Source: Orientallactaga sibirica | Lineage: Eukaryota; Chordata; Mammalia; Rodentia; Dipodidae | Reading direction: 5' to 3' | DNA length: 64,000 bases | NCBI GenBank assembly: GCA_036365145.1 | Contig: JAEOAD010000001.1 | Span: 104,216,001-104,280,000 of the forward strand | In this document: positions 34,826 to 45,350 of the stretch, piece by piece | How positions within the stretch are numbered: position 1 is the first letter of the stretch | How the letters are laid out: each line of letters opens with the position of its first letter | Notes under the pieces: model-generated | What the model saw: only the letters and a program-made list of their open reading frames with translations | What the model was told of the DNA's origin: nothing | Databases searched by the model: none | Position numbers and translations under genes: made by a program

Positions 34826-35136
34826 AAATCCATGTCTATTACATGGAAGAAATATATATTTGCTCCATCAAGGAACACATAGGTGCTACTGTTAGATAAA
34901 TACCAACTTTATGGGATGGCTAGCTTCCTACAGAGCATGTCCACATGTACGCATCACTTCGCATTTTTGATCTTCTCTGTCTGACTGTCTTCTAACAGGT
35001 TGGATCAGATCCATAGCTATTTCATTAAATTATTTTGCAATTCCCCATCAATGCAATGAGTACATGTTTCACAAAATTAGTTCCATAAATTTACAACCCA
35101 TACAATTGTTCCTTATTCAAAAGAGAAAAAGAGTTT

Positions 35137-35358
35137 GGGCTGAAGAGATGGATCAGCAGTTAAAGGTATTTGCTTGCAAAGCTTCATGGCCTGGATTTGA
35201 TTCCCTAGAGCCCATGTAAAGTCAGATGCACAAAGGGACACATGTGTCTGGAGTTCATTGGCAGTAACAGAAAACCCTGGCATACCCATCCTCACCCCTG
35301 CCACCCTCTCTCTCCTTGCCTTTGTCTTTCTCAAATAAATAATAACAAAATTTTAAAA
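35137..35358 (+). repeat. B2-type SINE
   Basis: 'gggctgaagagatggatcag' head, 'cctggatttgattccctaga' B-box region and 'tctcaaataaataataac' tail. Confidence 0.92.
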
Positions 35359-35537
35359 ATCAGAGTTTAAGATAGACTATAATATAGAAAAAATAAAAAT
35401 TGATTACAAATAGGTAAGGAAATACATCAAAATCAGAAATAGTTTATCTTTCTTCCAATGCTCCTTTGGGATGAGTTTATCTATATTCCTTGATGTCACA
35501 GATGGGAAGGGGCACAACTTTTCAAGAATACTATTTT

Positions 35538-35684
35538 GTTAGGCGTGGTGGCACACACCTTTAATCCCAGCACTCGGGAGGCAGAGGTAGGAGGATCACC
35601 ATGAGTGCGAGGCCACCCTGAGACTACATAGTGAATTTCAGGTCAGCCTGGGCTAGAGCGAGACCATACCTTGAAAAAAAAAAA
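35538..35684 (+). repeat. B1 SINE
   Basis: Forward B1. 'agaatactatttt'-type sequence is duplicated at both edges. Confidence 0.94.
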
Positions 35685-37016
35685 AGAATATTACTATTTC
35701 ATACTTGTTCATCAACAGTCCAATAGCTTCCCCTAAAGAAGCTCGGACAATGTTTAGAGAGAGAGGCAGTCCATAAGGCAACACGCATCAGCTTCGGCAG
35801 TTACCAGCAAGTGTAGTTGACTTCACAGGGATGCTCTGCAGACAGCAGGCAGAGATGCATCCATTAAAAATCCATCAACTTTTGGGTTGAAACCATTAGA
35901 AAAACTGAGGTGGATCCAAAGGTCAAGGAGGCTGAAGTGGGTCCATAAAGCTCGGCTTCCTTGAAGACAACCTCTCACCACAAGAGACTCTCTCTGCTCC
36001 AGTTTCCACTGACAAACAGTTTTCCAGACAGCTAGCAGTGAGCGAAGAGTGCCTGTGCTCTTTTGTTCAGAGGTCTGGAATGCTAACTTGGGGTGATGCT
36101 ATGCCAATCACACCCCAGCAGAGAAATCGCAGCAGAGAAATCTGGAAAGTTGCTTGATGAAAACACAGGCCTGAGTAAACAGGCGGCTGGTGTTTCCTGC
36201 AGAACGCAGATGAAATGAAGCAGGAGGGAATTGAGAGGAACCAAATCAAAATGGCATCTTCTCACTTTTTTTTCTTTGACTTCCCAAGGTTGACTAAGGA
36301 CACATCATTAGGGCATAGGAAAGACTATGAAAATTTTTGGCTTCCTTACACCAGCATTTTTTTGGAAAACAAGAAAATAAAATCCATTGGTAACAGGACA
36401 ATGACATCTGTTGAAATATTGATTGACACATCTTTAAAATCTTGTTGAGATGAGCAAGGGGGAAAATACTACACTATCATCTGTTGTCCACCAGACCCTT
36501 TCCATTATCCAGCCTCAAAACGTCCATAGACAATCAGATAGCATCTCAAGCAGAGATCCATTCAACTGCATTAGTGACCCTAACCAAAACAACTCCAGAG
36601 CTGAAATGCCAAATCCATTAGACCTGAGTCCACAGTTCTGCTTCAAGACCCCTCAGTTATGAATGTTCCAACATCCAGCATGTCTTAATATTTTATAGTC
36701 TCAGTTTCTCCACCTTCTTAATTAAATATGTCATTCTACCTGCAAAAGCATTAAGACAAATGAAATGATGCATGGTGATGGTCCTAACTACAGCTGCTTG
36801 GGGGACACTTGAAAATGTGTGAAAACATTGTTGGCTATCACAACCTGTGGGTTGAGAGACCAAAGATGTTAAATATACTACAAGGAACAGAACAACCCTC
36901 AACCACAAATACTTATTCAGCTGAAAATATCAGTGTGTCACAACTGAAAAACTAGGTGTGCATCAATTGCTGTCAAGATCCTACTGGTTAAAATTGCTTT
37001 AAGAGAATTCCAGGAG
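35685..37016. other. Gene-free stretch
   Basis: No named repeat or gene. Several overlapping 60-80-codon ORFs show no family resemblance. Confidence 0.4.
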
Positions 37017-37201
37017 GGCTGGAGAGATGGCTTAGCAGTTAAGGCGCCAGCCTCCTAAGCTTAAGAACGCTGGTTCCAATCTCCAGGTCCCACATTTAGC
37101 CAGACACAAAGTGATGCAAGGGCACAATGCCGCACTTGATCACAAGGGTGTGCATGCATCTGGATTTTGTTCACAGCAGCTGAGAGGCTGCTGGCTCTGT
37201 C

Positions 37202-37255
<54 letters not shown>

Positions 37256-37291
37256 TGTGTCTCTTTCTCAAAAAAAAAAAAGAGAGAGAGA
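37017..37291 (+). repeat. B2-type SINE, longer variant
   Basis: 'gggctggagagatggcttag' head. The body has an extra 'gtgatgcaagggcacaatgc' segment compared with most copies here, shared with the elements at 56.1 and 60.6 kb, so it marks a subfamily. A (CT)n-(GT)n block spans 37,205-37,262. Confidence 0.9.
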
Positions 37292-37469
37292 GAGAATGCC
37301 AGGGTCAAGATGATGTCCACCTAACCTCATCTCACCTCACAGGGAAGTAAAGGCAAGACCCTTAAGGTTCAGGGATTTCTTAAGGTGTTTGCTGGCTCTA
37401 GAATGCTTCCAGAGGGAGGGGGTGGATGAACAAAATTGGGAATCCACTGATTCCCACGCTCTCAGGCAG

Positions 37470-38280
37470 GCACCATCACTGGTCAGGTCCCTCCCTAGCC
37501 AGCCAGAGCCCCGCATGCTACCACATCTCAGGTCCCACCAGGCCTGCCTGAGCCCCATCGCCAGTCAGGTGTGGCCCTTGCCAGACAGAGCCCTGTGTGT
37601 TATCACAGGTCAGGTCCCGCTAAGCCTACTTGAGCCCCATCACTGGTCATGTGCTGCCCTTGCCGGCCAGTGCCCCTCCCTCCCCACAGCACCATTGCAG
37701 GTCAGGTCCCACCAGGCCTGCCTGAGCCCCATCATGGTCAGGTGCTGCCCTAGCCGGCCTGAGCCCCATGGCCAGTTAGATCCCACCCTTGCCAGCCAGA
37801 GCCCCATGCACCATCACAGGTCAGGTTCCCCCAGGCCTGCCTGAGCCCCATCACTGGTCAGGTGTCACCCTTGCCAGCCAGAGCTCCATTGCCAGTCAGG
37901 TGTTGTCCTTGCTGGCCAGAGCCCTGTGCACCATCACAGGTCAGGTCCCTCCCTAGCTGGCCAGAGCCCCATCACTGGTCAGGTGCCTTCCCTACCCTTC
38001 CTGAGCCCCATCGCCAGTCCCCCTCCCATTGCAGATCAGGGGCCCAGAGAAGTAGGCCAGTGTTCCCACCCTATCCTTCCTGAGCCCAACTAAGGGCAGT
38101 TGCGGTCCCCTCCCCCTCCCATCTCTGATAGGGGATCCAGTCCAGCAGGCCAGTGTCCCCCACCCCAGCCTTTCTGAACTCCAGGGGCCATTGCCCTGAC
38201 ACTCAACACTGCCCCCACCCCACCCCAGAGCAGCAGGCTAGCATCTCACACCCTAGGCTTTCTGAACCATTGTGATGGGC
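37470..38280 (+). mobile_element. L1 5' UTR with degenerate GC-rich tandem units
   Basis: About a dozen copies of a 'ggtcaggt' core occur 34-54 bp apart, most often 36-38 bp, between 37,477 and 37,980. They alternate with 'gcctgagccccatc' and 'ccttgccagccagagcccc'. The array sits directly before a recognisable L1 ORF1, so I read it as the promoter region of this L1 (inference). It is clearly richer in GC than its surroundings but CpG-poor, consistent with decay after methylation. It is not a CpG island of a host gene, as no exon follows. Confidence 0.65.
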
Positions 38281-38305
38281 AGACCACAGCAAAAAAAGGA
38301 ATACC

Positions 38306-39630
38306 ATGAAAATCCAGATACAAGTAAATCCAGCTAGACTGTCCAGTCCCACAATGGATGTCTCTAATCAAATCATAGAAGAGACGATAGGATCAGAACC
38401 CCAAAATGAACCCTGGCCAAGCAAATAGCACAACTTTCAGAAACTCAACAAAGAGCCAATAATTGTATGAATGTTATCCTTGCTAGATTAGACCTGGTAG
38501 AAAAGAACCAAAAAGGGTTCCAAAGACAGTTAAATGATCTGAAGGAGAGTGGGAAAAAAAAAGAGGTCCTCAATAACCAGCTGGCTAAGTTCAATGAAGA
38601 CATAAAACAATGCAAGGGTGAACTCCAAGAAGCATTAAGAAAATCAGAAAATGATGTGAAAAGGGAATTCGACAGACGGGTGGAAACTATACATAAAAAA
38701 GCAGTAGAAAATATGAACCAAATTGAACAAAACCCAAAACTCTATAGAAGCTGTAAAGAATAGAGTCAACCAAGTGGAGGATAGAAACTCAGAACTGGAA
38801 GACAAAACAGAATAAACAGTTCATGAGTCCAAAAATTTCAACAAGTTCAAAATTTTCTGTGAACAGAACATGAGGGAAATGCAGGAAACCCTTAAGTGTC
38901 CAGACATTAGGATCATGGGTATACCAGAGGAGGAAGAAGCACAGACCAAAGGAATAATTGAAGAAACAAAATAATTGAAGAAACCCACCTCACCACTAAA
39001 GACAGACACCTCCTCAGGGTAAAAGGGTGGAAAATTATATTCCAAGCAAACACAAATAAGAAACAAACAGGTGTAGGTATGCTTATATCAGATAAAATAG
39101 ACTTCAAACCAAAAGTAATCAAAAAAGACAAAGAAGGCCACTTCTTACAAAACAAAATAATTGAAGAAAACTTTCCCACTATCTCAAAAGAAAATCCCAT
39201 CAAGTTACAAGAAGGTAGCAGGACTCCATACAGATGGACCAAAGGAGAAATTCTCCAAGACACATTATCATTAAGACTCTAAATATCAATCACAAAGAGA
39301 AAGTCCTAAAAGCAGCTAGGGAGAAACAACACATTACATATAAAGGAAACCCCAGAATTACCTCAGACTTCTCAATGGAAACCCTAAAAGTCAGAAGGGT
39401 CTGGAAGAAGAACACTGCACATTCTAAGAACTTATGGCTTCCAAACCAAAGTACTCTGCAAAAGTATCCTTCATAATAGATGGTGAAAGAAAAACTTTCC
39501 ATGATAAAATTCATCTTTACAACTATATGAACACAAAGCCAAACCTACAGATAGTACTTCAGGGAATTCTCCACACAGAAGAATCAAATAAACAATCTCA
39601 AGTGTCTCCAAGAAGCAGACCACAATAAGC
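38306..39630 (+). pseudogene. L1 ORF1 (RNA-binding chaperone) pseudogene
   Basis: Remnant of the L1 ORF1 protein, which coats L1 RNA. A likely start ATG at 38,306 is followed by an early TAG. A second frame (38,467-38,763) encodes a Lys/Glu-rich coiled coil ('LVEKNQKGFQRQLNDLKESG', 'EALRKSENDVKREFDRRVE'). Further pieces show the RNA-recognition part ('DIRIMGIPEEEEA') and the C-terminal domain ('ENFPTISKENPIKLQEGSRT', 'LNINHKEKVLKAAREKQHIT', 'NPRITSDFSMETLKVRRVW'). It is broken by several frameshifts and stops. A 171-bp piece copied from ORF2 is inserted in the middle (38,978-39,148). It cannot make ORF1p. Confidence 0.9.
38978..39148 (+). repeat. 171-bp ORF2 segment duplicated inside ORF1
   Basis: Base-for-base identical to 39,804-39,974, which is in its native ORF2 endonuclease position. 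Here it interrupts ORF1 and is bracketed by 'acaaaataattgaagaaa' (38,966-38,983 and 39,152-39,169). Confidence 0.95.
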
Positions 39631-39681
39631 AAAAAAAAAAAAAAGACCAAAAAAACAACAAACCACATAATCCACCACAAT

Positions 39682-40240
39682 ATGGCAGGTATTAAATCAA
39701 ACCTCAGAGTTATTTCCCTGAATATTAAGGCTTAATTCACCCATCAAGAGACATAAGCTAACAGGGTGGATCAGAAAACTATACCCCTCAATCTGCTGTC
39801 TTCAAGAAACCCACCTCACCACTAAAGACAGACACCTCCTCAGGGTAAAAGGGTGGAAAATTATATTCCAAGCAAACACAAATAAGAAACAAACAGGTGT
39901 AGGTATGCTTATATCAGATAAAATAGACTTCAAACCAAAAGTAATCAAAAAAGACAAAGAAGGCCACTTCTTACTTATCAAGGGAACAATCCAACAAGAG
40001 GATACCACAATCATCAATCTTTATGCACCAAACACAGGTGCACCACAATTCATAAAACAAAACCTACTCGACAATAAAACAGAAATAACCACCAACACCA
40101 TCATAGTTGGGGAATTCAATACTCCACTATTGGCAATGGACAGATCATCCCAAAGAGAAAATTAACAGGGAAGTAAGAGAGCTCAACAGCACCACAGATC
40201 AATTATACCTAATGGACATATATAGAACATTCTACCTTCC
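39682..40240 (+). pseudogene. L1 ORF2 5' fragment (endonuclease domain), pseudogene
   Basis: Starts ATG at 39,682 ('MAGIKSNLRVISLNIKA') and runs into a stop after 17 codons. The apurinic-like endonuclease domain continues in broken frames: 'SRNPPHH' region, 'GVGMLISDKIDFKPKVIKK', 'TIINLYAPNTGAPQFIKQNL', 'TIIVGEFNTPL' and, frameshifted, 'NSTTDQLYLMDIYRT'. The element stops near 40,240, so the rest of the endonuclease, reverse transcriptase and 3' UTR are missing. An L1 lacking its 3' end is unusual, because incomplete reverse transcription normally loses the 5' end. Confidence 0.88.
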
Positions 40241-41063
40241 ACATGGCAGGAGTTCTCTGCACTTTCTTCTCTTTCTTTCCCTTAATCTAATAAAGTCTCT
40301 CTAAACCTTACCCTCTGGACTAAGGATTTTAATTCTTTAAATTCATAAGACAAGAACCCAGAATACCCTAACTGTATTGGCTCATTGACACAGTGGGTGT
40401 TTTTGGCAAAGAACCCCAAAGTTCCTATTTCAGTAGGACATAAAAATAAATTGGGGAGCCAGGTGTGGTGGCGCATGCCTTTAATCCCAGCACTTGGGAG
40501 GCAGAGGTAGGAAGATCGCCTTGAGTTCAAGGCCACCCTGAGACTACATAGTTAATTCCAGGTCAGCCTGGGCCAGAGTGAGACCCTACCTGAAAAACCA
40601 AAAATAAATAAATAAATAAATTGGGGGAGGTAAACCCTTAGCCACCAAAATCAATATATAAAATATATCATCATTGAAGATGTCATATTTGATACTTCTT
40701 CATTATAACAGTCAGATGTATTCAGTTTAACTTCTGTGTTTACAAAAACATCAGTGCAGAAATATTAGTGAGGAATCATCTTATCTAATAATTTATCAAA
40801 ATGAGAGTTATCATGTTTTACTGTTAGCATGCTATTAGGTCTACCATTTCCCCAAATTAAAGTAATTTAGATTAACACTTAAAATTTCTTTAGAACTTCT
40901 CTTAGCTAATGAGAATTAGCAATTTATAAGTCCAGTTTCATATTATGTCATAATTCTGAGTCTGTCCTAATTAATTCAAGAGTTTAACCCTTGAAATTAT
41001 TAAGAAGTTGGAAATTTAATTCAAGTCTGGTGTTTGGCATTAGAAAAATCCATTGCAGAAGAG
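40241..41063. other. LTR-like scrap, a B1 and AT-rich DNA before the provirus
   Basis: 'ccttaatctaataaagtctc' with 'taaaccttaccctctggact' at 40,276-40,320 looks like an R/U5 region of some LTR, but I cannot place it. A B1 follows (40,457-40,615), then AT-rich unassigned DNA up to the provirus target site. Confidence 0.4.
40457..40615 (+). repeat. B1 SINE with target duplication
   Basis: Forward B1; 'aaataaattgggg' occurs on both sides. Confidence 0.94.
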
Positions 41064-41067
41064 GTGG
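41064..41067. repeat. Provirus target-site duplication, left copy
   Basis: 'gtgg' immediately outside the left LTR, matching 49,280-49,283 outside the right LTR. A 4-bp duplication is characteristic of gammaretroviral integrase. Confidence 0.9.
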
Positions 41068-41630
41068 TGTAATGCCCAGTTCATGGCACCCCCAGTGACC
41101 ACCAAGGATGACCAAACATGTATGCATACGCAAAGAGCTTTATTCAGGCTTAAGCTCAGTCTCCTGCCTTCACCAATGCAGTGGATCCATGCAAGAGCCC
41201 CGAGAAGCAGAAAAGCGGGCTTTTTATTGAGGTTTGAGCAAGGGGGAGAGGGCTATCACCCACACAACTACATGATTGACTAATTTGAACAGTAACTGTA
41301 CTTGGGGGTTCCTGATTGGTCTTAGGGTTTTGGCGGGCTAGGTCTAGGGGAATTTCTAACTTAATTGGCTCAGCAAGTGGCAGTTACATTTGAACAGATT
41401 GGCGCACGCTGTTACATTCAGTTGATTGGTTGACATTTACAAAACTCTGAGATGGTGGATCTTATTGGGCCATCCGGCCCATGACTGCAAGAATGTTGAG
41501 TCATGCTCACACAGCAAGTTTATGGTTTTTCCTGGTACTATTTGTTCTTCCCTAGATTCTGGGAACTCACCCCTGTGGCCTACAGAGTGACTGAGGCCTA
41601 TCATGGTGCTACTCTGGCCTGGGTCTTTCA
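41068..41630 (-). repeat. 3' LTR of the provirus
   Basis: 563 bp with TG/CA ends on both strands. On the minus strand it starts TGAAAGACCC and ends GGGCATTACA. It keeps a TATA-like 'CAATAAAAAGCCC' (complement of 41,217-41,229), CCAAT boxes in U3 and AATAAA for polyadenylation (complement of 41,139-41,144). Confidence 0.96.
41139..41144 (-). terminator. Polyadenylation signal of the 3' LTR
   Basis: AATAAA on the minus strand, about 70 bases before the U5 end, within 'GCCTGAATAAAGCTCTTTGC'. The equivalent in the 5' LTR is at 48,792-48,797. Confidence 0.8.
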
Positions 41631-41645
41631 TTCCCCCCTCTCTTT
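41631..41645 (-). promoter_or_regulatory. Polypurine tract (plus-strand DNA primer site)
   Basis: Minus strand AAAGAGAGGGGGGAA directly abuts the 3' LTR start. This is where plus-strand DNA synthesis begins in retroviruses. It looks intact. Confidence 0.92.
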
Positions 41646-41673
41646 GTACCTAAAGGGGAGCCAATCTTGGGTC

Positions 41674-42420
41674 CTAAAGGCAGTCTGGTTTTTCTAGGGG
41701 GTGGTATTTAGCCCTGAGAACCATCAGTTGAACTGTGTTAATGTGGTCTTTGACAAAGCTAACTAGTCTATTAACTATACAAGGTCCTAGAGTAATTATG
41801 ATCAAGAAAAGAGCTAGGGGTCCTATTAAAGCAGATATTAAAGTAGTAAGCCAGGGGGAATAGTTGAATAGGGACTCAAACCATCCCTGAGAGGCCTTGC
41901 ATTCTTGTTTTCTCCTTGCCAGACCTTCTCGAACCTTTGCCATATTGTCTTTAACCACACCTGAATGATCAACATAAAAACAGCATTCTTCACCTAAGGT
42001 GGTACAGAGGCCACCTTGTTGGAGGAAGAGTAAGTCCAGGCCTCTCCTATTTTGTAATACCACCTCAGATAGGGAAGTTAGAGACTCTTGTAAATGAGAG
42101 ATAGAAGTTTCTATTCTTTCTATGTCTGCATCAATAGCTGTCCGCAAGCTAGAGTAATAATTTTTCTGGATTACTAAGGCTGCTGTACCAGTACCTACTC
42201 TAGCCAATCCAGCTTCCACTATAAGGCTTAGAGTAAGGGCCATGATGGCCTCTCGGTTGCATCTTTGAGCTAGGGGTTGTTCTAGTCGGGCAAACAATTC
42301 ATCTTCTGTATGATAGAGGAGTCTAGGCACTAGTCTAACTAACACACAAAAACCATTAGTGAAATTGAGAACCCCTAAGTGGACACAGGGAGTTAACCCT
42401 GTGGTGCACACCCACCACAT
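41674..42420 (-). pseudogene. env remnant: C-terminal SU scrap plus open transmembrane subunit
   Basis: A 248-codon open frame. It begins within the last part of the surface subunit ('TTGLTPCVH') and runs through a degraded cleavage area, a fusion-peptide-like hydrophobic stretch ('LARVGTGTAALVI'), and a heptad-rich helix ('ERIETSISHLQESLTSLSEV'). It continues through the immunosuppressive-type segment 'LQNRRGLDLLFLQQGGLC', the CX6CC disulfide motif (C-TTLGEE-CC), a Trp-rich pre-membrane part, a ~25-residue membrane segment ('LIGPLALFLIIITLGPCI') and a short tail. About 1.2 kb of surface subunit and the native start are missing, since pol ends only ~100 bp upstream. The first Met is incidental. 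There is no receptor-binding part, so no entry function is expected. Whether a protein is made is unknown. Confidence 0.93.
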
Positions 42421-43091
42421 ATCAGTGGGAGGAATTAGAAATGTTAGATAGATTTAGAATTGGGATTGGGCAGTAAAGTTGAAGTTGGGATGGTAACATA
42501 CAGTTTTTAGCAACATGAGTATCAGGAGTGCTGGAGCTTGAGTTTGAGCAGTGATTTTGGTTCTCGTTGAACCTTCCATTCTGGTTGGTGGTCCTCAGGC
42601 TCAGCTAGTAGGTCTGATGGGCAAACATGGGTGTGATGAATCCAGGTGGTGATCCTGTCCACTTTAACGGTGGTGGGAGTCATCAGGATGATGACATAGG
42701 GTCCTTTCCAACGAGGTTCGAGCGTCTTGCGATGGTGATGATGAACAAAGACCCAATCCCCCGGCTGGTATCTGTGAGTTGGTGGGGGAGGTCCAGTCTC
42801 ATATATGGCCTTTAGATGAGGCCACACTTCTTTGTGAGTTCTAATTAGAGATTGAAAAGACTCACGTAAATTTTGATTATTAAATTCCTCAAGTAGTTCT
42901 TCCTTTAGATCAGGTAAGATGGGAAGTGGTTTCCCAAACATAATTTCATAAGGAGTTAACCCTGTCATGTAAGGAGAGTTTCTTATCCTATAAAGGGCAA
43001 AGGGGAGGAGAGATACCCACTCCAGGCCAGTCTCTATAGTTAATTTAGTAAGGGTCTCTTTTAAAGTTCTATTCATTCTTTCTACCTGCCC

Positions 43092-43094
43092 TCA
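43092..43094 (-). other. In-frame TGA inside integrase
   Basis: Separates '...AYRSQS' from 'GQVERMNR' without changing frame. The integrase core and C-terminus (43,553-42,522) are otherwise continuous, so this stop is one of few lesions in that domain. Confidence 0.85.
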
Positions 43095-45350
43095 GCTCTG
43101 GGACCTGTAAGCACAATGTAATTTCCAATTTGCCCCCAGTAATTTAATTACCTCTTGTGTTACCTGAGAAATGAATGCTAGTCCATTATCTGAACTCAAA
43201 AGAACTGGCATTCCATACCTGGGTAAAATCTCTTCTAGAATTTTCTTTGTCACCACCTGTGCAGTCTCATGTTTAGTAGGAAAAGCCTCCGTCCATACTG
43301 AAAAAGTGTCTACAAAAACTAGGTGATATTTATAACCATATTTACCCAGCTTTACCTCAGTAAAATCTAGTTCCCAGTGTGCTCCTGGTTTGGAGCCTCT
43401 CAGATGAGTTCCAAGTCCTTTTGAGTGTTGATTGTCCACATTGGTCACCTTACAACTTAAACATGTGTTAGCAATTTCTTCAACCAGGGATCTTAGGTTA
43501 AGTATTTTGAGATGACTGTGTCTTATTAGTTCTTCGGTGCTTTTTGTACCCAAATGGATGGAATGATGCAGATGTTGTAGGAGCTGCTTAGCAAGGTAAG
43601 AGGGAAGGATTAGTTTATGATCTCCAGCTCAAATCCAACTATTGTTTACTTCTTGAGTCATTGGCATTTTTCTGATGAGTTTAAAGTCCTCAGTGGAGTA
43701 CCCTGGAGTATCTGGCAACATGGGTGGGCCCAGGGCTGGAAGTACAGTCATTACCAGTTTTGCCTCTAAGGAAACTTATTTGGCTGTTTCATAAGCTCTC
43801 TGATTTCCTTTGGCCACTGGAGTATCAGCTTTTTGGTGACCAGGACAGTGAATAATAGCTAGCTTTGGGGGCAGCCATAAGGCCGCCAGCAAGTCTAAAA
43901 CCTGTTCCTTGTTCTTAATAGTTTTTCCTTCAGCTGTTAGGAGGCCTCTTTCTTGGTATATGGCCCCATGCACATGAGCAGTAGCAAAGGCATATGGCTA
44001 TCAGTATATACATTTAACTTTTTTCCTCTGCCTAATCGCAGAGCTTGAGTTAGAGCGATGAGCTCTGCTCATTGTGGAGAAGTTCCTTTAGGTAAAGCCA
44101 CCACCCAGATAGTCTCTGTTTCCACTACTACAGCCACCCCTGTGTACCTCTGTCCATCTTTCATGAAGCTGCTGCTGATGTGTACCAGGTGACCTCAGCA
44201 TCTGGTAGAGGCCAGTCAGTGAGATCCTCTCTGATGTTGTAGACTCAGCTCAGGATGTCAGCACAGTTGTGGAGAGGTCCCTCCAAGTCTGGATCCAGGA
44301 ACAAGGTAGTGGGGTTTAGGGCTGAACTAGGAAGAAACTGTATCTGGGGTGGATTTAGGAGTAGGCTTTGATAATGAGTTATGCGAGCATTGCTGATCCA
44401 TCGGTCAGGGGGCTGCTTAAGGACCCCTTCTATTGCATGGGGGGTCACCACCTGAAGTTATTGTCCTAAGGTTAGTTTGTTGGCATCTTTTACTAATTGA
44501 GTTGTTGCCACTATTATTCTGAGGCATGGTGGCCATCCAGCTGCTACTGGATCTAATTTTTTTTGATAGATAGGCAACTGGCCAGTTCCATGGTCCCAAA
44601 GTTTTTGTTAAAACTCCTTTAGTTATTCCTTTTTTTTCATCTATGTAGAGACGGAAGGACTTAGTAATGTCAGGTAGCTCTAGTGCAGGTGCAGTCAGTA
44701 GTGCTTGTTCTATTTCATTGAAGGCCTGATCTTGAGTTTGGGACCACTGGAAGAGGCTTCCTTCTTTAGCTAGCTCATATAGAGGCTTGGCTTTTTCAGC
44801 AAACCCATGGATCCATAAGCAACAAAATCCAGCACATCCCAAGAACTCTTGCACTGCTCTGAGACTGGTGTGTGTTGCTATACTTAACACAGTCTTTTTT
44901 CTTGCCTGGGATAGCCACCTCTGTCCCTCTTTGAGAATATATCCTAGGTATGTTACCTCTTTTAAGCAGATTTGGGCCTTCTTGGCAGAAGCGTGGTATC
45001 CCAGGTCTCCCAGAGTTGTTAAAAAGTCCTCTGTGCCTGCCCAGCAAGCCTGTGCTGTGTCTGCAGCTATTAATATATCATCAACATACTGTAGCAAGGT
45101 TAAATATGGGTATAGTTGTCGATACTCACCCAGATCTTCATGGAGAGCCTTGTCAAACAGGTGAGCGAGTTTTTGAATCCCTGAGAAAGCCACATCCAAG
45201 TTAATTGTCCATTAAATCCTTGTTCCGGGTTGTGCCATTAAAAGGCAAATAGCCAGTGGCAGGCTGATCTTTTACCCAGCTGTGCGTAATGCCAGTGGCA
45301 GTGGCAATCAGCCATGGTGGGTAACCAACTGCATCTTGATTTTAAATCCA

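Noticed and set aside
37470..38080. Possible CRISPR array or host CpG island
   Set aside because: Units are degenerate and irregular with no unique spacers, the genome is mammalian, and CpGs are scarce. L1 5' UTR is the better explanation.
37389..38083. Pro/Cys-rich ORFs (151 and 73 codons)
   Set aside because: They translate the GC-rich tandem array of the L1 5' region; the repeated residues simply reflect the DNA period.
44787..45204. Plus-strand ORFs of 125 and 84 codons across pol
   Set aside because: Antisense shadows of the minus-strand reverse transcriptase, which has the YVDD motif.
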